Positions 8,448 through 18,037 of a stretch of DNA of 64,000 nt are shown here, in pieces. The first letter of the stretch is position 1; every line of letters begins with the position of its first letter. Position numbers and translations under genes: made by a program. The DNA comes from an uncultured Lachnospiraceae bacterium (GTDB taxonomy: Bacteria; Bacillota; Clostridia; Lachnospirales; Lachnospiraceae), in NCBI GenBank assembly GCA_947565425.1, contig CANOFW010000006.1:1-64000 (forward strand). The letters run 5' to 3'. The notes beneath the pieces were generated by a model. The model was not told the DNA's origin. It made no database searches and saw only the letters and a list, made by a program, of their open reading frames with translations.

Positions 8448-9848
8448 TTAGAAGAATACATGGTTTCCTATAACGATTCCCTGCATTCCGGAAGATACAC
8501 TACGAAAACTGGTAGCTCCGTTTACATTATCAACGCCGCTAATTGCCTGTTGTGCCGCCTGTATGCAACTTCCGCTGACACCGCTTGCAAGCACACCTGC
8601 CATCGTTCCATTCAATGCCGGCGTAAACTGACCGCTCTGGTAGATAACACCAGAAATGCTTCCTGCATATCCTGCACGAACGCGGTTCATAACAACTGCG
8701 CCTACTGCAAGCTGTCCTTCATAGCACTCGCTTCCTGCCTCACACTGAATCAATGCGCCCAGCAGTGTAACATCATCATAAGATGCTGCAACCGCTGCTT
8801 TCTGCTGCGTTCCACCACTCTGGCTCTGACTCTGCGCCGCTTCCTGTGCTCTTCTCTCTGCCTCTGCTGCTTCAATCGCTGCACGCTCTTCCTCAATAGA
8901 AATGGCTTTGCCGAGCTCTAATTCTACATTTACATATTCTGCACTGACATAACCGGTTGTATCGTCAACCTTCACACATACCCAGCCATCAACTGCTTCT
9001 GCTTCTTTATCAACTTTAATCTTGCCGCCCTCTTCCAGAACGTCAAGGATTGTCACGCCTTCCTCTGCGGAGGCTGTCTCTCTTACACGGACACCACCTG
9101 TAACGGCTGTTGCGTAAGTAGTTCCAAGCTCGTTGGCAAGTGTTTCTGCCTCCTGTCCTGTCACGCAGAACTCATTCTTCACATATCCTTCTACGCTGCC
9201 AGACTTAATCTTCGTCCACTCTTCTCCACTCTCTACGATTTCCGCAGATGCCCCCTTCGGAAGTTTCCCTGCCGGCTCTGCCTCCTCAGATGCTTCTGTA
9301 CGAATATTTAGGTATTCCTCTACCTTCGGCATCAATTTCTCATCCCAAGGAGAGACTTCTTCTTTCTTGTCCTCGGCAGATGTATCGTTCTCTTTCTTCG
9401 TGTTTGTCTTCTCTTCCTTCGCTGATTCTTCCGGTTGTTTCTCTTCCACTGCTTCCAGCTTAGATTCTTCCGGTTGTTTCTCTTCCACTGCTTCCAGCTT
9501 AGATTCTTCCGGCTGTTTCTCTTCCACTGCTTCCAGCTTAGATTCCTCCGCCTGTTTCTCCACTGCTTCCAGCTTAGATTCCTCCGCCTGTTTCTCCACT
9601 GCTTCCAGCTTAGATTCCTCCGCCTGTTTTTCTTCCACAGAAGATGCCACTACGTCATATTGCTTTTTCACTTTTGTTGCAACTACATTTCTATAACTCT
9701 TTCCCGCTGTCTCTGCTATCAATTCTACTTTCCGGCTATCTAAATCAGCCTCTGTTGATCCTCCTACCGTCGGCAATGCTGAAAATGCCAAGACCAGAGA
9801 AAATGCTGCAACAACTCCGCTTTCCATAACCTTCTTATCGAATCTCAT
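8448..9848 (-). CDS. Secreted SH3-domain cell-wall hydrolase (SleB-like) with repeat linker
   Basis: Exported protein likely to cut peptidoglycan. From the ATG at 9848 (after AGGAGGTCAAT) it has 466 residues. A signal peptide covers about residues 1-33. An acidic linker follows with five to six near-identical 12-13 residue repeats of the form EKQAEESKLEAV or EEKQPEESKLEAV. Two bacterial SH3-like domains come next, the second containing VKVDDTTGYVSAEYV. After an Ala/Gln-rich stretch, the C-terminal domain resembles the SleB/CwlJ hydrolase family: LIQCEAGSECYEGQLAVG carries the expected Glu, followed by VVMNRV. A SpoIIR-like spore role is not implied; many vegetative Clostridia carry such enzymes. 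It has its own promoter and terminator. Confidence 0.88.
   Translation of the reverse strand: MRFDKKVMESGVVAAFSLVLAFSALPTVGGSTEADLDSRKVELIAETAGKSYRNVVATKVKKQYDVVASSVEEKQAEESKLEAVEKQAEESKLEAVEKQAEESKLEAVEEKQPEESKLEAVEEKQPEESKLEAVEEKQPEESAKEEKTNTKKENDTSAEDKKEEVSPWDEKLMPKVEEYLNIRTEASEEAEPAGKLPKGASAEIVESGEEWTKIKSGSVEGYVKNEFCVTGQEAETLANELGTTYATAVTGGVRVRETASAEEGVTILDVLEEGGKIKVDKEAEAVDGWVCVKVDDTTGYVSAEYVNVELELGKAISIEEERAAIEAAEAERRAQEAAQSQSQSGGTQQKAAVAASYDDVTLLGALIQCEAGSECYEGQLAVGAVVMNRVRAGYAGSISGVIYQSGQFTPALNGTMAGVLASGVSGSCIQAAQQAISGVDNVNGATSFRSVSSGMQGIVIGNHVFF
9424..9639 (-). repeat. In-frame 36/39-bp tandem repeats in the hydrolase linker
   Basis: About six tandem copies. Three units of 39 bp encode EEKQPEESKLEAV and the others, of 36 bp, encode EKQAEESKLEAV. 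The DNA copies are nearly identical, so the array expanded recently and remains in frame. It lies between the signal peptide and the SH3 domains of the wall hydrolase. Confidence 0.9.
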
Positions 9849-9865
9849 ATTGACCTCCTGAAAGA

Positions 9866-9900
9866 TAAAATAACATGTTAAAACTTTATAGGTTATTTTA
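9866..9900 (-). promoter_or_regulatory. Leader hairpin just upstream of the hydrolase RBS
   Basis: A perfect 9-bp stem, TAAAATAAC/GTTATTTTA, with a 17-nt loop lies in the 5' leader, ending about 10 nt before the AGGAGG. It could affect translation or mRNA stability. This is seen directly; the role is inferred. Confidence 0.45.
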
Positions 9901-9934
9901 TGCAAAAATATTAAAATTATTACGAACTTGTTAC

Positions 9935-9963
9935 ACCATAGCAAAGATTTTGTAAATTGTCAA
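9935..9963 (-). promoter_or_regulatory. Sigma-A promoter for the wall hydrolase
   Basis: On the minus strand TTGACA (9958-9963) and TATGGT (9935-9940) are separated by exactly 17 bp. It would give a leader of roughly 80 nt before the ATG at 9848. Confidence 0.75.
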
Positions 9964-10034
9964 GCATTTTTCTTCTTAAATGATTTTACAAAAAATGCCA
10001 TCATTAGCATTTCTTCTATATTTTTCCATATTTT

Positions 10035-10147
10035 AAGTCTCCCCATTTTTTGTAATAACCTATCTTTCAGTACCAAAAGGTCTTGCACAATAAGTGTCTG
10101 GAAAGCTAGCTTTCCAGAGCACTTTTATGTGCAAAGTGGGGAAACTT
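10035..10147. repeat. Long nested palindrome with a perfect 20-bp core
   Basis: The core CTGGAAAGCTAGCTTTCCAG (10098-10117) is a perfect palindrome. Around it lie TTGCACAATAAGTG and CACTTTTATGTGCAA arms, then outer arms AAGTCTCCCC and GGGGAAACTT. The left side carries an extra stretch of about 30 bp. The whole can fold into one long hairpin of about 113 nt. It may be a bidirectional terminator, a small mobile-element relic or an RNA structure. Confidence 0.6.
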
Positions 10148-10162
10148 AAATTTCCATATAGA

Positions 10163-10191
10163 TTGAAAAGAATTATTCAACCTGTTATAAT
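10163..10191 (+). promoter_or_regulatory. Sigma-A promoter for the chemoreceptor gene
   Basis: TTGAAA (10163-10168) and TATAAT (10186-10191) are 17 bp apart, a near-consensus vegetative promoter. It lies about 64 bp upstream of the GTG start at 10255. No sigma-28 type motif was needed to explain expression. Confidence 0.8.
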
Positions 10192-10254
10192 AAATGGCAA
10201 GGAAAATTATTTATCATATTATTGTAATAATTATTTTAGAAGGGAGAAATATTT

Positions 10255-12009
10255 GTGAAAAAGACAACGCAAAAAAGAAAACAGGCGAAACAAAAATTAC
10301 AAACACTCCATTCAAACAGAGTCAAAAGGCTTTCTTCTATAAAAGCAAAAGTTTCCTTTGTTTTGCTTTTTTCCATTATCCTCACGATTTTTATGGGGTT
10401 GGGCACAACAATCCCTAGTATACGGCGTAATACTGTAGCCATCACAGAGCATTACATGAGTGATTTAACCGCATCATATGGTTATATACTGAATCAGAAC
10501 CTTACCGTTTCAGCCATGAATATGAACGGGGAACGGTTAGCTATCACTTTTGGAGAAGCCGGACTACAAGGAATGGATTCGAGTTACATCTATGTTATAA
10601 ATGCAGAAGGAAATATCATCTACCACCCGAATCCAGAAAAGCTGGGAAAACCAGCAGATATTAAACCCATTGCTGATATCATGGAAGAAATAAAAAAGAC
10701 AGAACCGGGGAGTGCGCCGGAACCGGGCACAATGCGATACACCTATGAAGGTGTTGCCAAACGTGCAGCCTACTTTGTAACCGACAAATATAACGTCACC
10801 ATCGTTCTCTGTGCAGATGAATCTGAAATATTTGCCCCACTAAACCGCGTCATGGGCAACGCTGCGCTTATATGCTGCTCCCTTTCCATTATCCTTGCCA
10901 TTACTGGTTACTTATCTGTGGCAAAGATGATTAAACCCTTCCAGATTGTCACAGACATAATTGGCAATCTGGCTGACATGAATTTTCAGGAAGACGAACG
11001 CCTGGCTAACATCAGCAACCGTAAAGATGAAACTGGCGTAATGGCGCGCGCTATTACCACTATGCGCAACTCACTGATTCACGTTGTCACAGAAATCAAA
11101 CAACAGAGTTCTCTTTTGTACACGACTTCCGAACATTTGAGTTCTCGTGCAACAGAAACATCTAATACGGTACAAAACGTAGAACGTGCCGTTTGCGAAA
11201 TTGCAACCGGTGCAAATAACCAGGCTTCGGAGACTCAAAAAGCAACTCAAGATATTCTGCTTATGGGAACCATGGTAGAAGATACCTCTTCACAAGTAAC
11301 ATCCTTACATAACACAGCGGATTCTATGAAAGAATCCAGTGACACCGCAAGTCGCGCATTGACAGAACTAGACGCTGTCAACCGACATGCCATTGATTCC
11401 ATTGATATCATTTATAACCAAACTTTGACAACCAATGAATCGGCATTGAAAATCAAAGAGGCAACCGGTCTGATTTCCTCCATTGCGGACGAGACAAACC
11501 TTCTATCCTTAAACGCTTCCATTGAAGCGGCGCGCGCCGGAGAAGCAGGACGCGGATTTGCTGTTGTTGCTTCGCAAATCCAAAAGCTCGCGGAACAATC
11601 TAACGATTCTGCACGGCAGATTGACGATATCATCTATACACTGTTAGAAGATTCTCAAAAAGCTGTTCATACCATGGAAGAAGTGAAAGAAATCATCACA
11701 AGACAAAGTGAAAACGTCAGTAAGACCGGTTCCGTATTTTCCCAGGTTCAGGGCGGTATTTCCGAATCCATCCAAGGTGTAGATGAAATTGCAGACCGCA
11801 CCAACCAGCTTAACTCTGCACGCAGCAATATTGTAGACGTCGTACAAAATCTTACCGCCATCGCAGAAGAAAATGCGGCAAGCACCGAAGAGACTTCTGC
11901 CGCAGTGAACGAAGTCGCCAACATTATGCAAGATTTTTCCGATCACGCTGCGAAGCTACAAGAGATTGCACATACGCTTGAGGAAAATGTAGATATTTTC
12001 CAATTATAA
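10255..12009 (+). CDS. Methyl-accepting chemotaxis protein (transmembrane, Cache-like sensor)
   Basis: Chemoreceptor that signals through CheA/CheW to the flagellar motor. The GTG at 10255 follows AGAAGGGAG. The 584 residues run as a basic N-terminus, TM1 (about 32-52), an extracytoplasmic single-Cache-like sensor (about 55-195, with [18 protein letters not shown]), TM2 (about 203-225), a HAMP domain, and a long signalling coiled coil. The hairpin tip contains [20 protein letters not shown] and [18 protein letters not shown]. The Cache-type sensor suggests small-molecule sensing, but the ligand cannot be read. It is a single-gene unit ending in a hairpin at 12043-12146. Confidence 0.95.
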   Translation: MKKTTQKRKQAKQKLQTLHSNRVKRLSSIKAKVSFVLLFSIILTIFMGLGTTIPSIRRNTVAITEHYMSDLTASYGYILNQNLTVSAMNMNGERLAITFGEAGLQGMDSSYIYVINAEGNIIYHPNPEKLGKPADIKPIADIMEEIKKTEPGSAPEPGTMRYTYEGVAKRAAYFVTDKYNVTIVLCADESEIFAPLNRVMGNAALICCSLSIILAITGYLSVAKMIKPFQIVTDIIGNLADMNFQEDERLANISNRKDETGVMARAITTMRNSLIHVVTEIKQQSSLLYTTSEHLSSRATETSNTVQNVERAVCEIATGANNQASETQKATQDILLMGTMVEDTSSQVTSLHNTADSMKESSDTASRALTELDAVNRHAIDSIDIIYNQTLTTNESALKIKEATGLISSIADETNLLSLNASIEAARAGEAGRGFAVVASQIQKLAEQSNDSARQIDDIIYTLLEDSQKAVHTMEEVKEIITRQSENVSKTGSVFSQVQGGISESIQGVDEIADRTNQLNSARSNIVDVVQNLTAIAEENAASTEETSAAVNEVANIMQDFSDHAAKLQEIAHTLEENVDIFQL

Positions 12010-12042
12010 AAGCAATATAACGATTTTTCCTATATCATTAGC

Positions 12043-12146
12043 AAAGGGCTGCCGCAGTAAGGATAAAATATACAATACGTAACAGTTCTATCAACTGTGT
12101 TTCTTCTATATTGTATATTTATTACTTACTGCAACAGCCCTTTTTT
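12043..12146 (+). terminator. Long palindromic terminator between convergent genes
   Basis: Left arm AAAGGGCTGCCGCAGTAAG and its A/T-rich extension (to about 12077) pair with the right arm at 12109-12143, which ends CTTACTGCAACAGCCC then TTTTTT. An inner CAGTT/AACTG hairpin sits in the loop. The T-run makes it a terminator for the chemoreceptor; on the other strand it may also stop pgi transcripts. Confidence 0.75.
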
Positions 12147-12191
12147 GCACCATACCGTACGGCTTATTCGCAAACCGACAACATACGATAA

Positions 12192-13538
12192 CTACAGCCT
12201 CTTCAACAATTCTTCCCTCTCAGCTTCATATCCCGGCTTACCAAGTAAAGCAAACATGTTGCGCTTATAGCTCTCTACACCTGGCTGATTGAAAGGATTC
12301 ACTCCCAGGATGTATCCGCTAATTCCACAGGCAAACTCAAAGAAATAGAACAATTCTCCGAGATAGAACTCATTCTGCTCAGGAATCTTTACCATAAGAT
12401 TTGGTACATTTCCGTCAGTGTGCGCCAGAATCGTTCCATTCATTGCACTCTTGTTGACAAAGTCCATATCTTTCCCTGCAAGGTAATTCAATCCATCCAG
12501 ATCTACTGCTTCTTCCTTGAGCTCTACGGTACTGCGGGACTTCTCCACATTCAACACCGTCTCAAACATGATACGCGCACCATCCTGGATAAATTGTCCC
12601 ATAGAATGAAGATCCGTGGTTAAATCTACGGACGCTGGGAAAATTCCCTTCTGATCCTTACCCTCACTCTCACCGTAAAGCTGTTTCCACCACTCCGATA
12701 CATAATGAAGACTCGGCTCATAATTTGCTAACACCTCAACGTCTTTGCCCTTGCGCAACAGGATATTGCGCACTGCCGCATACTGCATGGCATCGTTTTC
12801 CGCAAAAGGCTTGTCCAATGCCAGCTTACGCCCTGATGCTGCGCCTTCCATCAGTTTATCAATATCTGCTCCACTGGCAGCAATCGGAAGTAATCCAACA
12901 GCCGTCAACACAGAGAAACGTCCACCCACGTCATCTGGCACAACAAAAGTCTCATACCCTTCTTCCGAAGCCAGATTTTTCAAAGCTCCTCTTGCCTTAT
13001 CTGTCGTTGCATAAATTCTCTTCGCTGCTGCTTCCTTGCCATACTTCTTCTCCAGCAATTCCTTGAATACGCGGAATGCAATTGCCGGCTCTGTCGTAGT
13101 ACCAGATTTGGAGATAACATTCACAGAAAAATCACGATCGCCGATTACTTCAATCAACCCCGCCAGATACGCACTGCTAATACTGTTTCCAGCATAATAA
13201 ATTTCCGGCGCCTTGCGGACTTCTTTTGATACATTATTGTAGAACCCATGTCTCAAAAATTCAATCGCTGCTCTCGCGCCCAGGTAAGAACCGCCAATTC
13301 CGATGACAACCAGCACTTCGGAATCGCTCTGGATTTTCGCCGCCGCTTTTTTAATCCGCGCAAACTCCTCTTTATCGTAATCTACCGGCAAATCCAGCCA
13401 TCCCAAAAAATCATTTCCTGCACCTGACTTCGATACAAGAACCTCTTTGGCATCTTCCGCCAATTTTGCCATGTAGGAAACTTCTTCCTGGCTGATAAAA
13501 CCAGCGCTCTTTCCATAATCAAACGTTACTTTTTCCAT
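12192..13538 (-). CDS. pgi: Glucose-6-phosphate isomerase
   Basis: Interconverts glucose 6-phosphate and fructose 6-phosphate in glycolysis. The 448-residue product is the short bacterial form. Recognisable parts are [14 protein letters not shown] (sugar phosphate binding), [14 protein letters not shown], the catalytic Glu/Arg region near [17 protein letters not shown], and the C-terminal [12 protein letters not shown]. The ATG at 13538 follows AGGAG at 8 bp; a GTG three codons upstream overlaps that site and is unlikely. It is convergent with the chemoreceptor gene and separated from it by the long palindrome. Confidence 0.97.
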   Translation of the reverse strand: MEKVTFDYGKSAGFISQEEVSYMAKLAEDAKEVLVSKSGAGNDFLGWLDLPVDYDKEEFARIKKAAAKIQSDSEVLVVIGIGGSYLGARAAIEFLRHGFYNNVSKEVRKAPEIYYAGNSISSAYLAGLIEVIGDRDFSVNVISKSGTTTEPAIAFRVFKELLEKKYGKEAAAKRIYATTDKARGALKNLASEEGYETFVVPDDVGGRFSVLTAVGLLPIAASGADIDKLMEGAASGRKLALDKPFAENDAMQYAAVRNILLRKGKDVEVLANYEPSLHYVSEWWKQLYGESEGKDQKGIFPASVDLTTDLHSMGQFIQDGARIMFETVLNVEKSRSTVELKEEAVDLDGLNYLAGKDMDFVNKSAMNGTILAHTDGNVPNLMVKIPEQNEFYLGELFYFFEFACGISGYILGVNPFNQPGVESYKRNMFALLGKPGYEAEREELLKRL

Positions 13539-13661
13539 GATTTCCACTCCTTTTCCATTTAATTATCGTCACGATTTCCAATTACAGGATAAGTGTAGCA
13601 AATCTGCCACGTTTCGTCAATAATACAAGCACATGCCAAAAAGCCTTAGAGACGGAAAACA

Positions 13662-14012
13662 TCAAGAAAAATACTCCTGCAATACAGCATTAAATACTTC
13701 TTCCTCCTCCTTTCTCTTACCATCCAGGTCTGCGGATGTTGGCGCTCCTTCTGTATGCTCGCTCTGCACATTCTCATGCATCTGCTGTTTTCCCTGCATC
13801 TGCGCTTGTTCTTGTTCCTGTACTTCTTCCTGCATAATTACGTCAAAATATGCCTGGATATTGTTTGTAATGCTCGTCAGGCTGCGATTAAGCCTCTTTA
13901 TCTGTCTCAAAATCCTCGACAGGGAAATTGCCAAAATTAATCCCATCACCACGATAGATGCTACTGTCAGGACTTCACTGTGTGTCTGTAAAATACTTAT
14001 CCATTTCTCCAT
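13662..14012 (-). CDS. Small single-pass membrane protein, unknown
   Basis: Product of 116 residues from the ATG at 14012, chosen because AAAGGAGGACAGGCTT precedes it; the longer reading frame upstream runs through a terminator hairpin. One hydrophobic segment lies at about residues 13-35 (EVLTVASIVVMGLILAISL), followed by a helical stretch and a Gln/Glu-rich tail (QEEVQEQEQAQMQGKQQM). The topology suggests an N-terminal anchor with a cytoplasmic coiled-coil tail. It lies downstream of the FIST and soluble chemoreceptor genes, but a hairpin separates it from them. No function is assigned. Confidence 0.65.
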   Translation of the reverse strand: MEKWISILQTHSEVLTVASIVVMGLILAISLSRILRQIKRLNRSLTSITNNIQAYFDVIMQEEVQEQEQAQMQGKQQMHENVQSEHTEGAPTSADLDGKRKEEEEVFNAVLQEYFS

Positions 14013-14050
14013 AAGCCTGTCCTCCTTTTTAAATTTCCTATAGAAGAAAA

Positions 14051-14087
14051 TAACTGCCCAAAATCCCAGAGGATCCTGAACAGTTAC
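14051..14087 (-). terminator. Terminator after the soluble chemoreceptor gene
   Basis: On the minus strand GTAACTG pairs with CAGTTAT around an inner GGATCC/GGGAT segment, followed by TTTTCTTCT. It lies about 75 bp downstream of the stop at 14161. Confidence 0.6.
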
Positions 14088-14160
14088 ATTATAAATATTA
14101 TTCTTCCTGATGTGAAGTAGCTGAAAGCCTTTTTTCACCGCATCTTTCGACAACCTGCTA

Positions 14161-15075
14161 TTATTTAATCTCCTTTATCATCGGCGGTATCTGAGAAAGC
14201 ATGTTATCTACATCCTCAAACATGGCGCTCTTTGTCGTGCCAAGCATACTCGCACATTTTATGTGATTTAAAACTTCCTCGTACTGATCCTTGATTTCAT
14301 CAAAGAAGGTATTGACCGTCATCAAAGCCGCCTTAGAATCATCTATAACGCCAGAAATTTCTGTCTGCACAGCCGTTGCACCATCCGCAGCCTGTGTGAT
14401 CTTGTCAAACATTTCATACGTTTCATCAACTTTCTCAAGGCTTTGCCCCAATGCCTGCTGTGAGGTCTCCATATCCGTGCGCAGCTTGCCAGTGCCTCGT
14501 TCCACGTCAGAAACGCTTACCTCCACCGCTGCCACAAGATTCTTCACCTCATCGGCAAGACTTTTCACTTCCCTTGCCACCACAGAAAATCCTTTGCCTC
14601 GTTCTCCTGCCTTCGTCGCTTCAATGGATGCGTTGAGCGCAAGAATGTTGGTCTGCTCTGCAATAGAAGTAATCTTATTCGTGCATCTTTTTATTTCATG
14701 CACTGCCGCTTCAAAAGCAAGAAATGTGTTCTTCATTTCTGCAAAATGCTCTTCCACCAGAAGGGCGCTGCTCTTGAGTTCTTCCACCTCGCCTTGCGCC
14801 TGAGTCACAGATTGAGCAATATCACCCTTTACGGATGCGAACTGCCCGGACGCCTGGCTGATATTTGAAAAAGTTCCTTCAAAATCCTGCAAGGTCTGCT
14901 GAAAGTCATCCGACTTTTCCAACGCACCTTTAAAAGAACGGTTCACCATACCAAGCTGATTCAGAGAGTCCACTTCCTTCTGCACAAGATCTTTTTGGTA
15001 TTCTTTTAAACTGCCCATTACATGCAATATGGGATATGTATCTATGTCATGCTGTTTTTTCCTCTTAAACTGCAT
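14161..15075 (-). CDS. Soluble methyl-accepting chemotaxis-type protein
   Basis: Cytoplasmic chemoreceptor of 304 residues with no transmembrane segment and no recognisable sensor domain. The signalling tip reads [19 protein letters not shown], then [20 protein letters not shown]. Helical regions flank it on both sides, giving a short four-helix bundle. The ATG at 15075 follows AAAGGAGGAGAAGGAA. It begins 14 bp after the FIST-domain gene stops, so the two are almost certainly cotranscribed. The FIST protein probably supplies the sensing function this receptor lacks. C-terminal pentapeptide tethers are not evident. Confidence 0.92.
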   Translation of the reverse strand: MQFKRKKQHDIDTYPILHVMGSLKEYQKDLVQKEVDSLNQLGMVNRSFKGALEKSDDFQQTLQDFEGTFSNISQASGQFASVKGDIAQSVTQAQGEVEELKSSALLVEEHFAEMKNTFLAFEAAVHEIKRCTNKITSIAEQTNILALNASIEATKAGERGKGFSVVAREVKSLADEVKNLVAAVEVSVSDVERGTGKLRTDMETSQQALGQSLEKVDETYEMFDKITQAADGATAVQTEISGVIDDSKAALMTVNTFFDEIKDQYEEVLNHIKCASMLGTTKSAMFEDVDNMLSQIPPMIKEIK

Positions 15076-15089
15076 TTCCTTCTCCTCCT

Positions 15090-16145
15090 TTATTCAAATA
15101 CCACACAAGTCATGGACTGATTGACGAACTGATTATTATAATGTTCCCCATATCCCACAAGACCCACATGGTTCCCCAAGGTTCCCATTTCCTGCAAATA
15201 TTCCTGCATGTAGTGCTTTTCCGTAAACAACAGATAACGGAACAAACAATTTACAGAAAAAACAGCGGAAATCTGGGAGAAGTCCTGTCGAATCTGCTGG
15301 ACCGTATTTTTCACGGTCTCTCTGTAATCTTCCAATTCCAACAATACAAGCACATCCGAATCATTTACCTGCCGATAACATGTCAACGCGCTGCCGCTGA
15401 CATCTTTAATGGAAATGATACACGTCTCGTTGCCATTCAGCTTTCCAAAAGGATTCTTAAACGTCTGTGTGAGAATCTGCTCCTCCGTCACTTGCAAAAT
15501 CTGCTGATATACTTGCTTTGCCGGCCTTCCGTTCAATTCACCAAGCAAGTACTGTGATTTATCCGTTTTAGAAGCAATAAAACGGTAATTGCCCATTTGA
15601 TGATAAATATTCTCCTTGTATGCCTTCACCCTGCCATTTTTATTTTTAATCAGCGCATAAGCAACCGCATCCTCGTACACCTTGCCATTGGCTGATATCT
15701 TACCGGCATCACCCGTTCCGCCTACTAATGAAATATTCCGGTGTTTCAACACGCTATAAATAGTCGTCAATACGCAGGCGTCATTCCCGGAGCAAAAATC
15801 TATACAGATAGTATCTGACTGTGAACCACCAACGCTCTCCACATCTTTCTCTAACCGCGCAATGTATTTCACCGGCATAACGGACGCCTGTTCCAAAATA
15901 TTTGCCGCGGCAACGACTCCATCCGTATACGCTACTACACTCACACCTTTCTCAACGATTCTGTTATCATAACTCATCCCGATACATCCAATACTAGGAA
16001 CTTTGGGAAAAAGTTCCTCCAGCTTCTTCACATGTTCCTCAAACTGATCGCCGTTTGACATCAACATTATCAGCTTGGGATTGTTCAATCCGCGGACTGC
16101 TTCCTGTAAATTTCCGCTTTGGCTGATACCAAAAAATTGTTTCAC
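15090..16145 (-). CDS. FIST N-/C-domain sensor protein
   Basis: FIST proteins are cytoplasmic ligand-binding sensors often linked to chemotaxis or GGDEF output. From the GTG at 16145, which follows AAAGGAGGACGTTACC, the product is 351 residues; upstream in-frame codons lack such a site. The N-terminal half shows FIST N features: [18 protein letters not shown] and [16 protein letters not shown], then [10 protein letters not shown]. The C-terminal half matches FIST C, ending [19 protein letters not shown]. There is no signal peptide or transmembrane segment. The soluble chemoreceptor gene lies 14 bp downstream. Confidence 0.9.
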   Translation of the reverse strand: MKQFFGISQSGNLQEAVRGLNNPKLIMLMSNGDQFEEHVKKLEELFPKVPSIGCIGMSYDNRIVEKGVSVVAYTDGVVAAANILEQASVMPVKYIARLEKDVESVGGSQSDTICIDFCSGNDACVLTTIYSVLKHRNISLVGGTGDAGKISANGKVYEDAVAYALIKNKNGRVKAYKENIYHQMGNYRFIASKTDKSQYLLGELNGRPAKQVYQQILQVTEEQILTQTFKNPFGKLNGNETCIISIKDVSGSALTCYRQVNDSDVLVLLELEDYRETVKNTVQQIRQDFSQISAVFSVNCLFRYLLFTEKHYMQEYLQEMGTLGNHVGLVGYGEHYNNQFVNQSMTCVVFE

Positions 16146-16245
16146 GGTAACGTCCTCCTTTATCATTTTGTTCGTGGCAAAATTTTTTACTATGATTATA
16201 CTGTATTTTTTAGAAAGATGGAAGAAAAAAATCAAGAAAGCCTCC

Positions 16246-16273
16246 TTGACTTTTTCCTGGAACAGTATAAGAT
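16246..16273 (+). promoter_or_regulatory. Candidate sigma-A promoter for murG
   Basis: TTGACT (16246-16251) and TAAGAT (16268-16273) are 16 bp apart, about 55 bp upstream of the murG ATG. The -10 match is moderate. Confidence 0.5.
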
Positions 16274-16326
16274 AAAAGTAATGTGAATACGTTATATATC
16301 AGAATATCAGTTAAACGGAGGAAAAT

Positions 16327-17397
16327 ATGAAACGAATTGTCTTAACAGGCGGCGGAACTGCTGGCCATGTCACCCCCAACATCGCCCTGCTCCCCAGATT
16401 AAAGGAGCTCGGTTATGATATACATTACATCGGTTCTTATGATGGAATTGAACGCAAATTGATCGAACAATGCCATATTCCCTATTATGGAATTTCCTCT
16501 GGTAAACTGCGCCGTTATTTTGATTGGAAAAATTTTTCAGACCCTTTTAAAGTAATGAAAGGCTATCGACAGGCACGCGCTCTCTTGAAAAAACTCAATC
16601 CGGACGTTGTTTTTTCAAAAGGAGGTTTTGTATCCGTACCTGTGATTCTGGCGGCAAAACACCGCAAAATTCCAGCTATCATCCATGAATCCGATATCAC
16701 CCCCGGGCTTGCCAACAAGCTTGCCATTCCCAATGCAAGCAAAGTCTGCTGTAACTTTCCGGAAACCTTAAAGTACCTCCCAGCGGAAAAAGCCGTTCTC
16801 ACAGGCTCCCCCATCCGTAAAGAATTACTTTCAGGAAACCGCTTGCATGGGCTGACCTATTGCCACTTCAAACCTGACAAACCTGTGATCATGATCATCG
16901 GCGGTAGCAGTGGCTCTCAATTCATCAATGAAATTGTACGCAACCTTCTGCCAGAATTATTAGAAAAATACCAGGTACTCCATCTCTGCGGGAAAGGCAA
17001 CCTGGATGCTTCACTAAATGGCACCGCTGGCTATGCTCAATTTGAATATGCGAACCAGGAATTAAGCGACTTGTTTGCAGCAGCAGACATTGTTATTTCC
17101 CGTGCCGGAGCCAACGCCATCTGCGAACTTCTCGCACTGCGTAAACCCAATATTTTAATTCCACTCTCCGCCAATGCCAGCCGCGGAGACCAGATTCTAA
17201 ATGCGCACTCTTTTGAACGCCAAGGGTATAGCGTCGTAATCGAGGAAGAACAGCTCAGTAATGTAGTTTTAGCAGATGCTATTCACAAGCTGTTTGAAAA
17301 CCGCAGCCAGTATACGCAGGCAATGGAAAAAAGCGAGCAGCTTAACTCCGTGGAGACGGTCGTACAGCTTATAGAACAAGTTGCCAAAAAGCTTTAA
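16327..17397 (+). CDS. murG: UDP-GlcNAc:undecaprenyl-P-P-MurNAc-pentapeptide GlcNAc transferase
   Basis: Peripheral membrane glycosyltransferase that converts lipid I to lipid II for peptidoglycan. At 356 residues it is full length. The N-terminal glycine loop [11 protein letters not shown] (8-18) and the [13 protein letters not shown] segment mark the acceptor domain. The C-terminal UDP-GlcNAc site contains [10 protein letters not shown] and [23 protein letters not shown]. The ATG follows AACGGAGGAAAAT. It stands alone, outside a dcw cluster, and is convergent with the HIT gene. Isolated murG copies of this type are common in Firmicutes. Confidence 0.96.
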   Translation: MKRIVLTGGGTAGHVTPNIALLPRLKELGYDIHYIGSYDGIERKLIEQCHIPYYGISSGKLRRYFDWKNFSDPFKVMKGYRQARALLKKLNPDVVFSKGGFVSVPVILAAKHRKIPAIIHESDITPGLANKLAIPNASKVCCNFPETLKYLPAEKAVLTGSPIRKELLSGNRLHGLTYCHFKPDKPVIMIIGGSSGSQFINEIVRNLLPELLEKYQVLHLCGKGNLDASLNGTAGYAQFEYANQELSDLFAAADIVISRAGANAICELLALRKPNILIPLSANASRGDQILNAHSFERQGYSVVIEEEQLSNVVLADAIHKLFENRSQYTQAMEKSEQLNSVETVVQLIEQVAKKL

Positions 17398-17455
17398 TTC
17401 TTATCAGCAGTTGTCAGATTGCACGCCATATTCGATAAAACACCAGCGTCACCAA

Positions 17456-17564
17456 AAGGGACTAGTATAGTAAGTGGGAAACAGGAAACACATCAGCCAA
17501 AATTGCCTTATCACCGTGAAATATCCTTAAAATATATGTTTCTTCCTTACTATGATAGTCCCTT
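17456..17564. repeat. Long inverted repeat between convergent genes murG and HIT
   Basis: AAGGGACTAGTATAGTAAG at 17456-17474 faces CTTACTATGATAGTCCCTT at 17546-17564 with two mismatches. Pairing continues inward through GGGAAACA and TGTTTCTTCC. The total span is about 109 bp, with a central loop of roughly 55 nt. The right arm is followed by ATTTATAATAC rather than a T-run, so it is a weak terminator for murG, if one at all. It resembles the element at 12043-12146 in size, position and end sequence. Confidence 0.65.
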
Positions 17565-17585
17565 ATTTATAATACTCTTTTTATC

Positions 17586-18002
17586 TTACTGTTTTAACTT
17601 TTCATAAATCTCATTCAGTTCTTCTTCCGATAACTGCAAATGATTCCAACAGAGCTTATCCCCATTTCCATCCTGTTCGTATCTGGGAATCAAATGCATA
17701 TGAAAATGGAACACCGTCTGTCCTGCCGCCTCTCCATTGTTCTGCATAATATTGAAACCATCACACTTTAACACCTTTGTCATGTGCGTTGCCAGCTTCT
17801 TGGCAAGAATCATTACATGCCCGACTGTTTCTTCCGGCATCTCATAAATATTCGCGTAATGATCTTTGGGAATAATCAACGCATGTCCCTTTGTTGCAGG
17901 ACTTATATCAAGAATTACTCGGAATTCATCATCTTCATAAATTGTCTTGGAAGGAATCTCGCCTCCAGAAATTTTACAAAAAATACAGTTTTCGTCTCTC
18001 AT
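17586..18002 (-). CDS. HIT family nucleotide-binding protein (Hint/PKCI type)
   Basis: Histidine-triad hydrolase acting on purine nucleotide phosphoramidates or similar substrates. The product is 138 residues from the ATG at 18002, preceded by GGAGGA. Cysteines in CIFCKI (residues 6-11) form the usual N-terminal metal site half. The histidine triad reads HFHMHLIP (99-106), and the adenosine-binding part includes NNGEAAGQ. It lies 35 bp downstream of the flavodoxin-SCP2 gene on the same strand, so the two may share a transcript. Physiological substrates of bacterial HIT proteins remain unclear. Confidence 0.95.
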   Translation of the reverse strand: MRDENCIFCKISGGEIPSKTIYEDDEFRVILDISPATKGHALIIPKDHYANIYEMPEETVGHVMILAKKLATHMTKVLKCDGFNIMQNNGEAAGQTVFHFHMHLIPRYEQDGNGDKLCWNHLQLSEEELNEIYEKLKQ

Positions 18003-18037
18003 GTTCTCCTCCATTTCTCACGCTTGTGGCAAAATTT

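Larger units (their letters stand above)
9849..10254. promoter_or_regulatory. Divergent regulatory region between the wall hydrolase and the chemoreceptor
   Basis: This 406-bp gap has no credible gene. It holds a minus-strand sigma-A promoter at 9935-9963, a leader hairpin at 9866-9900, a long nested palindrome at 10035-10147, and a plus-strand sigma-A promoter at 10163-10191. Each is described separately. Confidence 0.7.

Noticed and set aside
9133-9696. 187-residue plus-strand frame rich in Ser and Phe
   Set aside because: It is the antisense shadow of the repeat linker in the wall hydrolase; the repeats keep it open by chance and there is no ribosome binding site.
13662-14153. Longer 163-residue start for the small membrane protein
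   Set aside because: The extension crosses a terminator hairpin and lacks a ribosome binding site; the ATG at 14012 follows a strong AAAGGAGG.
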